Source: Bacillota bacterium (lineage in GTDB: Bacteria > Bacillota_A > Clostridia > Lachnospirales > Lachnospiraceae). From it: DNA of 9,707 bases. The notes under the pieces are model-generated. The model worked only from the letters and a program-made list of their open reading frames with translations, did no database searches and had not been told where the DNA came from. Position 1 is the stretch's first letter; every line of letters starts with the position of its first letter. This document shows positions 6,329-9,707 of this stretch, piece by piece. Where the stretch lies: contig JAEZSL010000231.1 in assembly GCA_023443925.1 (NCBI GenBank), forward strand, positions 1-9,707, read 5' to 3'. Made by a program: the position numbers and the translations under genes.

Positions 6329-7189
6329 TTAAATTAGTAATGAGAGAGTCCCTATGACAATCAGAGCTAACCCCATAACGGATTTTCTATTTAGTTTCTC
6401 CTTAAAAACCACATAAGAAAAAGCTACGGTAACAAGTATACTCAACTTATCAATGGGAACTACAACACTTGCCGGCCCTTCCTGCAGGGCCTTGTAATAG
6501 CACAGCCAGGAACCGCCGGTTGCAAATCCCGATAATACTAAAAAGGCACTGCTTTTTTTATCTATATTTTTTATCGTATTTTGTTTACCGGTAAGAAAGA
6601 CAACGAACCAGGCCATAATTAAAACAACGACTGTCCTAACAGCCGTACCCAGGGTTGAATCAATCCCCTCTATCCCTACTTTGCCCAGAATGGAGGTAAG
6701 GCTTGCAGCTACGGCAGAACCCAAACCATAAAAAAGCCATGATTTACCCTTTGTTCTAGCAGGGGTAATCTCCTTTTTCTGAATCATCAAGTAAGTACCT
6801 ATACCGATTAATATCATTGCCATCACTTTAAAGAACGTAATCTGTTCCCCCAAGAATAGAAATGCCATCAGCATAGTAAGCAAAATACTGGACTTATCAA
6901 TGGGCGTAACCTTATTGACATCCCCCATCTGCAATGCCTTAAAGTAAAACAACCAGGAAACACCTGTTGAAATACCGGACAGCACAAGGAAAAGCAGGGT
7001 TTTATTGTCTATGGCAGTTATTCCTGTCTGGCTCCCGGTAACAAATACCATAACCCAGGAGAAAATCAATACTACAATCGTTCTAAGTGCTGTCGCCACA
7101 TTAGAATCGGTATTTTTAATGCCGCTTTTTGCAAGTATTGCAGTTAAGCCGGCAAACAATGCAGAGCCAAATGCAGCTATAATCCACAT
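6329..7189 (-). CDS. EamA/DMT-family membrane transporter
   Basis: 286-residue inner-membrane protein with about ten hydrophobic segments in two EamA repeats, as expected for the drug/metabolite transporter superfamily. The two halves align closely over about 125 residues each. LVLSGISTGVSWLFYFKALQ in the first half matches LVLSGFATGGSWLCYYKALQ in the second, and each is followed by a PIDK motif (TPIDKSSIL, VPIDKLSIL). By eye somewhat under half of the aligned positions are identical. A linker, QKKEITPARTKGK, joins the halves on the cytoplasmic side. The ATG at 7189 is chosen because GGAGG (7202-7198) lies 8 bp upstream; an in-frame TTG at 7195 would be only 2 bp from it. The substrate cannot be assigned: members of this superfamily export amino acids, nucleosides or other metabolites. 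It sits alone between the HisA gene and the A/T-rich accessory region. Confidence 0.9.
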   Translation of the reverse strand: MWIIAAFGSALFAGLTAILAKSGIKNTDSNVATALRTIVVLIFSWVMVFVTGSQTGITAIDNKTLLFLVLSGISTGVSWLFYFKALQMGDVNKVTPIDKSSILLTMLMAFLFLGEQITFFKVMAMILIGIGTYLMIQKKEITPARTKGKSWLFYGLGSAVAASLTSILGKVGIEGIDSTLGTAVRTVVVLIMAWFVVFLTGKQNTIKNIDKKSSAFLVLSGFATGGSWLCYYKALQEGPASVVVPIDKLSILVTVAFSYVVFKEKLNRKSVMGLALIVIGTLSLLI

Positions 7190-7197
7190 AGTCAATG

Positions 7198-7202
7198 CCT
7201 CC
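7198..7202 (-). promoter_or_regulatory. ribosome binding site deciding the transporter start
   Basis: GGAGG on the minus strand lies 8 bp before the ATG at 7189. The alternative TTG codon six bases upstream of that ATG is too close to this site to be used. Confidence 0.7.
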
Positions 7203-7283
7203 GTATATTCTTATTTTAATATCGCTGCTTAAGGCCGTTTTTTGGTGTTACAACCTGATGGATATATAAATGTATATTTGTAC

Positions 7284-7493
7284 TTAATAGAAAATAATCG
7301 TTACTGCTCTAAAGGTATTTCTATATAATGTTATACCATAATCCGTATTATATTTCCTAAAAATGTTGTAAAAATAGCTGTTTAAATAAGTTTCTTCACA
7401 TTTACTATGCTCGCGTTTTGGAAGTATATAAATATCAATAAATAGATGTTTCATTCTTTCTCTGTAAAACAGAGGCTTGTTAAAGTTATTCAT
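7284..7493 (-). CDS. doubtful 69-residue hypothetical ORF
   Basis: An open frame of 69 codons, rich in Tyr, Phe, Asn and Arg (for example MKHLFIDIYILPKREHSK from residue 14), on the same strand as its neighbours. No ribosome binding site precedes the ATG at 7493. The internal ATG at residue 14 has only a weak AGAGAAAGA in front of it, and that stretch also forms a hairpin (CTCTGT-TTT-ACAGAG). I recognise no family. It lies just downstream, on the minus strand, of the hairpin cluster at 7527-7698, so it could be the remnant of a gene once controlled by that leader, or a chance frame in A/T-rich DNA. Confidence 0.22.
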   Translation of the reverse strand: MNNFNKPLFYRERMKHLFIDIYILPKREHSKCEETYLNSYFYNIFRKYNTDYGITLYRNTFRAVTIIFY

Positions 7494-7526
7494 TTTTAGA
7501 TATTTAGGTATTTATAGCAACAAGAA

Positions 7527-7548
7527 AGAGTCTGGCTTGCCAGACTCT
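7527..7548 (-). terminator. perfect 10-bp inverted repeat, possible terminator
   Basis: AGAGTCTGGC and GCCAGACTCT face each other across two bases. On the minus strand the repeat is followed by TTTCTTGTT, a broken run of T, so it may end leftward transcription. As DNA it is an almost continuous 22-bp palindrome. It is the leftmost member of the hairpin cluster. Confidence 0.45.
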
Positions 7549-7553
7549 AGCGC

Positions 7554-7595
7554 TGACGCGCTGTCACGACAGTGACATCTTCCTTAAGCGCGTCA
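7554..7595. repeat. nested hairpin with G/C-rich outer stem
   Basis: TGACGCGCT (7554-7562) pairs with AGCGCGTCA (7587-7595), a perfect 9-bp outer stem. It encloses a second perfect stem, GTCAC-GACA-GTGAC (7563-7576), and ten unpaired bases. The G/C richness stands out from the A/T-rich surroundings. On the minus strand the outer stem contains the start codon of the short ORF at 7564-7596. Confidence 0.7.
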
Positions 7596-7596
7596 T
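7564..7596 (-). CDS. possible 10-residue leader peptide
   Basis: A minus-strand ORF reads MTRLRKMSLS and then TGA. GGGGGAGG lies three bases before the ATG at 7596, so a strong ribosome binding site is present though slightly close. The ATG and first codons lie in the 9-bp outer stem, and a 10-bp hairpin with a T-rich tail follows (7548-7527). This order of ribosome binding site, tiny ORF overlapping a stem, then terminator-like hairpin is the layout of translation-dependent attenuators. No intact regulated gene follows, only the doubtful ORF at 7284-7493. It could equally be coincidental. Confidence 0.22.
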   Translation of the reverse strand: MTRLRKMSLS

Positions 7597-7599
7597 GTG

Positions 7600-7618
7600 C
7601 CTCCCCCGGAGGGTTTTT
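7600..7618 (+). terminator. possible plus-strand terminator
   Basis: CCTCC and GGAGG form a 5-bp G/C stem with a 3-base loop, followed by G and five T residues on the plus strand. No plus-strand gene is known to read into it. On the minus strand the same bases supply the GGGGGAGG before the possible leader peptide, so the terminator reading may be accidental. Confidence 0.3.
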
Positions 7619-7652
7619 ATCGAATAGGACGAACTTTCCTATACGATAAAAA
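7614..7652. repeat. 16-bp hairpin with one mismatch
   Basis: TTTTTATCGAATAGGA (7614-7629) pairs with TCCTATACGATAAAAA (7637-7652) around a 7-base loop, with a single A-A mismatch. The central part of the left arm, ATCGAATAG (7619-7627), can instead pair perfectly with CTATTCGAT (7690-7698), so two mutually exclusive structures are possible. Confidence 0.65.
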
Positions 7653-7683
7653 ACTATCAACCGGATATTAACAGTTGATAGTT
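7648..7683 (-). terminator. rho-independent terminator, probably of the serine hydrolase gene
   Basis: On the minus strand AACTATCAAC (7683-7674) pairs perfectly with GTTGATAGTT (7661-7652) around a 12-base loop, and six T residues (7653-7648) close the stem. It lies 234 bp beyond the stop of the serine hydrolase gene and is the first good terminator in that direction. Its T-run is also the outer part of the next hairpin (7614-7652). Confidence 0.6.
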
Positions 7684-7698
7684 CATAAACTATTCGAT

Positions 7699-7916
7699 GA
7701 AGATTTGTATTATACAGTTGTGACGCAATTTATAAAGTTTGCGAACCAACTTTATTACCGTTATTACTATATGGCAATTATAATATACTGCTCCACATTA
7801 TTTCGAAAACCTTTTATGTAGTACCTAGCATATGAGGTAACACTCTTAAAAAATAAAAATATATTCCAATAGTAATCCAAATTTTCTCACAAATGTAGCT
7901 ATCAACTGGAATACAA
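7699..7916. other. A/T-rich non-coding stretch beyond the serine hydrolase
   Basis: No supported gene lies here. One perfect 8-bp inverted repeat is visible, ATAAAGTT (7732-7739) and AACTTTAT (7748-7755), around GCGAACC. I see nothing else of note up to the stop codon at 7917. Confidence 0.4.
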
Positions 7917-8951
7917 TTAAATAATATCAAATATTATTTCTCTTAGTTTTAGGGAAATTTCATCTTTACAACAGTTGGTCATGTTGCTTAAAATAATAAT
8001 TTCAACATTATCTTCTGGAAAAATATTATCAGAAGAAACAAAACCAGGCTGCCCGCCATCATGTGATATTCCTATCCGAATCCGATTACCATATTCTCTT
8101 TGCCATAACATTATACCATAACCATAATACTGGTCTTCAGCCATTTTAACATGCTTATACAGCATCTTTTTTAGAAACTTCTCACTTATAAGAGCTTCAT
8201 TAAACAAAGCAGAATTCCATTTATGAAGATCTTCTATTGTGGAATATAATGAACCAGCAGCATAAGGTATGCTGAAATCTATAAAATCGCAGTTTTTAAT
8301 CTCACCATCCACCATGTTGTAACCTGATGCTCTGTTTTTTACCAATTTTATATGATTATTGTATCCGCTATTCATCATTGAAAGTTTATGAAAAATATTT
8401 TCATTTACACATTCTTCATAAGTTTTATTTGTAAGCTTCTCAATAATATAGCCTAATAAAAAATAACCTGAATTTGAATAGGAATATCTGAATCCAGGTT
8501 CAAAGTCAAGAGGTTTATATTTAAACTTCTCAATTAAGCCCATTGGTGAAATGTAATTTCGCATGTATATGTCTAGGTCTTCATCTTCGGTGTAATTATA
8601 GATTCCTGAGGAATGTGTTAATAAATGATGTATTGTTACTTTATTTCCGGATGGATAATCCGAAATAAACATGTCCAGTGTATCACCTAAACTCAATAAG
8701 CCTTTCTCTACGAGCTGCAAAACTAATATAGCGGTAAATTGCTTTGTTATAGAGCCAATACAAAATTTTGTTTCAGCACTATTAGGCACATTTAACTCAT
8801 AATTTGCCATTCCATATCCGTTATTAATTATAATATTGCTGTCAATTGACACAAGAATTGAACCACTAAACCAATGGTCTGGCACAGCAAAACCACTAAG
8901 ATAATTTTCTATATTTTCCTTTATGCTATTAATAATTTCTTTTCTTAACAT
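7917..8951 (-). CDS. beta-lactamase-fold serine hydrolase
   Basis: 344-residue member of the class C beta-lactamase / penicillin-binding-protein-like serine hydrolase family. The catalytic SxxK is SITK (S67, K70) in FCIGSITKQFTA. The second motif is the tyrosine of YSN (158-160) in YSYSNSGYFLLGYIIEKL, and the third is HDGG (297-300), which replaces KTG as usual in this family. HHLLTHSSGI (108-117) is another family hallmark. No signal peptide or membrane anchor is present, so the product is probably cytoplasmic. The ATG at 8951 is chosen because AAAGGAG (8966-8960) lies 8 bp upstream and the promoter at 8995-9022 would leave the alternative ATG at 8987 with no leader. The gene is more A/T-rich than the genes left of 7.2 kb. 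Whether it acts as esterase, peptidase or something else cannot be told; true beta-lactam resistance is unlikely without export. Confidence 0.9.
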   Translation of the reverse strand: MLRKEIINSIKENIENYLSGFAVPDHWFSGSILVSIDSNIIINNGYGMANYELNVPNSAETKFCIGSITKQFTAILVLQLVEKGLLSLGDTLDMFISDYPSGNKVTIHHLLTHSSGIYNYTEDEDLDIYMRNYISPMGLIEKFKYKPLDFEPGFRYSYSNSGYFLLGYIIEKLTNKTYEECVNENIFHKLSMMNSGYNNHIKLVKNRASGYNMVDGEIKNCDFIDFSIPYAAGSLYSTIEDLHKWNSALFNEALISEKFLKKMLYKHVKMAEDQYYGYGIMLWQREYGNRIRIGISHDGGQPGFVSSDNIFPEDNVEIIILSNMTNCCKDEISLKLREIIFDII

Positions 8952-8959
8952 AATAAAAA

Positions 8960-8966
8960 CTCCTTT
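8960..8966 (-). promoter_or_regulatory. ribosome binding site deciding the serine hydrolase start
   Basis: AAAGGAG on the minus strand lies 8 bp before the ATG at 8951. The longer frame beginning at 8987 has no comparable site, and its first 12 codons contain this one. Confidence 0.75.
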
Positions 8967-8994
8967 CTTTCCTGAACCTTGCTCCATGAATATA

Positions 8995-9022
8995 ATTATA
9001 AACAGGAAGTTTTACTTCTCAA
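8995..9022 (-). promoter_or_regulatory. promoter for the serine hydrolase gene
   Basis: TTGAGA (9022-9017) and TATAAT (9000-8995) with a 16-bp spacer on the minus strand. Transcription would begin near 8988 and give a 36-nt leader containing the ribosome binding site. This also argues for the shorter protein start. Confidence 0.65.
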
Positions 9023-9038
9023 TTGTAAACGTTTGCGA
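9023..9038. promoter_or_regulatory. possible cre-like or LacI-family operator
   Basis: TTGTAAACGTTTGCGA has the perfect centre AAACGTTT around a CG step, typical of LacI/CcpA-family operators, with the outer positions only partly symmetric. It abuts the -35 box of the serine hydrolase promoter, a position suited to activation or to partial repression. It deviates from the cre consensus at the edge, so the call is tentative. Confidence 0.3.
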
Positions 9039-9207
9039 ACAACATAATAATATAATTCTACAACTAATAGATTATACCATTTTCTTCCATTTTTATCAAC
9101 TATTTATATTTATTTATCAATGTACAAGTTGTATAATTAATATAAATTACCCCTTTGACTTCTATTAGCAAGGTTTATTTTATTAGTCTATTTTAACCGC
9201 TTACTAA

Positions 9208-9261
9208 TAAAAACCACCTTCCCGATGAGATTATTCCTGGCGGCTCTCAACGGAAAAGTGG
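9208..9261 (-). terminator. terminator or attenuator upstream of the serine hydrolase promoter
   Basis: On the minus strand CCACTTTTCC (9261-9252) pairs with GGGAAGGTGG (9223-9214), a 10-bp stem with two G-T pairs. An inner 5-bp stem (TGAGA with TCTCA) lies inside it, and five T residues follow (9213-9209). It lies between the duplicated palindromic element and the serine hydrolase promoter. It either ends transcripts from the unrecognised gene at 9556-9705, ends a short RNA, or acts as an attenuator for read-through into the hydrolase gene. Confidence 0.6.
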
Positions 9262-9322
9262 CAATTGTATCTTATATTATTAATCGGTCTATTTCCATAC
9301 TGCTTCGTTACATCGGAGTTTA

Positions 9323-9367
9323 TATTATATCATGAATATAGTACGTGTTCATGATCTTGTTACTCCA
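9323..9367 (-). repeat. 45-bp direct repeat, copy A, with palindromic core
   Basis: Identical to copy B (9407-9451) except for G in place of A at 9347. The core is an inverted repeat, ATCATGAATA (9329-9338) and TGTTCATGAT (9346-9355), with one T-G mismatch. On the minus strand the unit contains TGGAG, then ATG AAC ACG TAC and six further codons up to TAA (MNTYYIHDII), and ends in an extended -10 box TGATATAAT (9332-9324). Confidence 0.85.
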
Positions 9368-9406
9368 ATCGGATTATAAACGAGTTTGCAATTCTCATTC
9401 CGCTTT

Positions 9407-9451
9407 TATTATATCATGAATATAGTACGTATTCATGATCTTGTTACTCCA
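9407..9451 (-). repeat. 45-bp direct repeat, copy B, with palindromic core
   Basis: The second copy, offset 84 bp from copy A. The inverted repeat is perfect here: ATCATGAATA (9413-9422) and TATTCATGAT (9430-9439) around a 7-base centre, TAGTACG. On the minus strand the same short frame runs a little longer (MNTYYIHDIIKAE, then TGA), and TGATATAAT (9416-9408) could act as an extended -10 box. A consensus TTGACA lies upstream at 9463-9458. Confidence 0.85.
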
Positions 9452-9555
9452 GGTTTGTGTCAAGTACTCGTTGGCAACTTACCAACTGTTTTTCTATAAT
9501 GATTTTTGATATATTTTTTTATCGACAAATAAGCCTTCTACAAGACTTCTTTTTC

Positions 9556-9705
9556 TTATCTAAATGCTTTTTTAAATGCTTTCCTAGATGCAGTCTGCAT
9601 GGCTTCAAATAATGGCACTCTATGGTTAAATCTATCTGCATACGGATTTCCTTTTCCATCTTTCTTGGGTGCTTTTGCCGCACTTAATGTCCCGATTTTT
9701 TCCTG
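9556..9705 (-). CDS. unrecognised protein, C-terminal 49 residues (cut by window edge)
   Basis: A minus-strand frame is open from the right edge to a TAA at 9558-9556. It reads QEKIGTLSAAKAPKKDGK, then GNPYADRFNHRVPLFEAM and QTASRKAFKKAFR. The end is strongly basic, with an amphipathic pattern (SRKAFKKAFR), and the frame uses varied, protein-like codons unlike the surrounding A/T-rich DNA. The other minus-strand frame I tried is interrupted by a stop. I do not recognise the family; the rest of the gene lies outside the window. No strong terminator follows directly, only a 5-bp hairpin (about 9531-9548). Confidence 0.55.
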   Translation of the reverse strand, partial: QEKIGTLSAAKAPKKDGKGNPYADRFNHRVPLFEAMQTASRKAFKKAFR

Positions 9706-9707
9706 CA

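Larger units (their letters stand above)
9262..9555. other. long non-coding region with duplicated element
   Basis: No ordinary gene is visible between the terminator at 9208-9261 and the stop codon at 9556-9558. It contains the two 45-bp direct repeats, several TATAAT-like boxes on the minus strand (9329-9324, 9378-9373, 9413-9408), a consensus TTGACA at 9463-9458 followed 17 bp later by the poor -10 box GATCAT, and a tiny ORF MEIDRLII (9298-9272) without a clear ribosome binding site. GTTGG/CCAAC at 9470-9486 is a short inverted repeat. Confidence 0.5.

Noticed and set aside
7190..7195. Start of the transporter at the TTG at 7195
   Set aside because: It lies only 2 bp from the GGAGG site, whereas the ATG at 7189 has an 8-bp spacer.
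7527..7548. Insertion-sequence end
   Set aside because: The palindrome is strong, but no matching end, target-site duplication or transposase is visible in the window.
8952..8987. Longer serine hydrolase start at the ATG at 8987
   Set aside because: Transcription from the TATAAT at 9000-8995 would begin at about this ATG, leaving no ribosome binding site; a strong AAAGGAG precedes the ATG at 8951.
7737..9040. Shared 10-mer GTTTGCGAAC on both sides of the serine hydrolase as mobile-element ends
   Set aside because: One 10-base match is expected by chance over this length, and the flanking bases do not extend it.
8923..9168. 81-codon plus-strand frame across the hydrolase promoter
   Set aside because: It covers the start, ribosome binding site and promoter of the opposite gene, is rich in Phe/Ile from A/T bias, and has no ribosome binding site that I can see.
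9323..9451. Start of a CRISPR array
   Set aside because: There are only two repeats, they are too long, there is one spacer, no cas gene is visible, and the repeats carry a different kind of palindrome.

Overview
The window looks like chromosomal DNA of a low-to-moderate GC Bacillota, most likely a Clostridia/Lachnospiraceae-type anaerobe. The evidence is AGGAGG-type ribosome binding sites before nearly every gene, A/T-rich intergenic DNA, a purC and hslO of clostridial character, a FIST-domain sensor paired with a membrane-less chemotaxis receptor, and a eukaryotic-type HisA of a kind known from some Lachnospiraceae. The taxonomic call is inference from protein character only. Every gene I can support is on the minus strand, so transcription runs right to left.

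Layout, left to right. (1) 1-229 holds the first 76 codons of purC (SAICAR synthetase, purine synthesis), cut by the window edge, with a plausible promoter at 330-357. (2) 505-2643 is a two-gene signalling unit: a FIST-domain protein (2643-1543) followed 66 bp later by a soluble methyl-accepting signalling protein (1476-505). I infer that the FIST protein senses a small ligand and the receptor passes the signal to CheA. (3) 2644-3166 is non-coding, with a strong minus-strand terminator, two families of short degenerate tandem repeats and an 11-bp inverted repeat. (4) 3167-4045 is hslO (Hsp33, a redox-switched chaperone), downstream of a class I SAM-dependent methyltransferase (5180-4197) that carries an acidic insert. 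(5) 5334-6107 is a stand-alone eukaryotic-type HisA. (6) 6329-7189 is a ten-helix EamA/DMT transporter with two very similar halves.

From about 7190 rightwards the DNA changes character: it is visibly more A/T-rich, gene density falls, and structured non-coding DNA appears. This part holds a doubtful 69-codon ORF (7284-7493), a cluster of at least five nested inverted repeats (7527-7698) including a minus-strand terminator and a possible 10-residue leader peptide, a cytoplasmic beta-lactamase-fold serine hydrolase (7917-8951) with a clear promoter, an attenuator-like terminator (9208-9261), and a pair of 45-bp direct repeats (9323-9367, 9407-9451), each with a palindromic core. The window ends inside an unrecognised gene (stop at 9556-9558). 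I read 7.2-9.7 kb as an accessory or recently acquired segment.

No tRNA, rRNA, CRISPR array, transposase or recombinase gene is visible. The best candidates for something undescribed are the hairpin cluster at 7.5-7.7 kb and the duplicated palindromic element at 9.3-9.45 kb. Solid but less novel points of interest are the FIST/receptor pair and the eukaryotic-type HisA.
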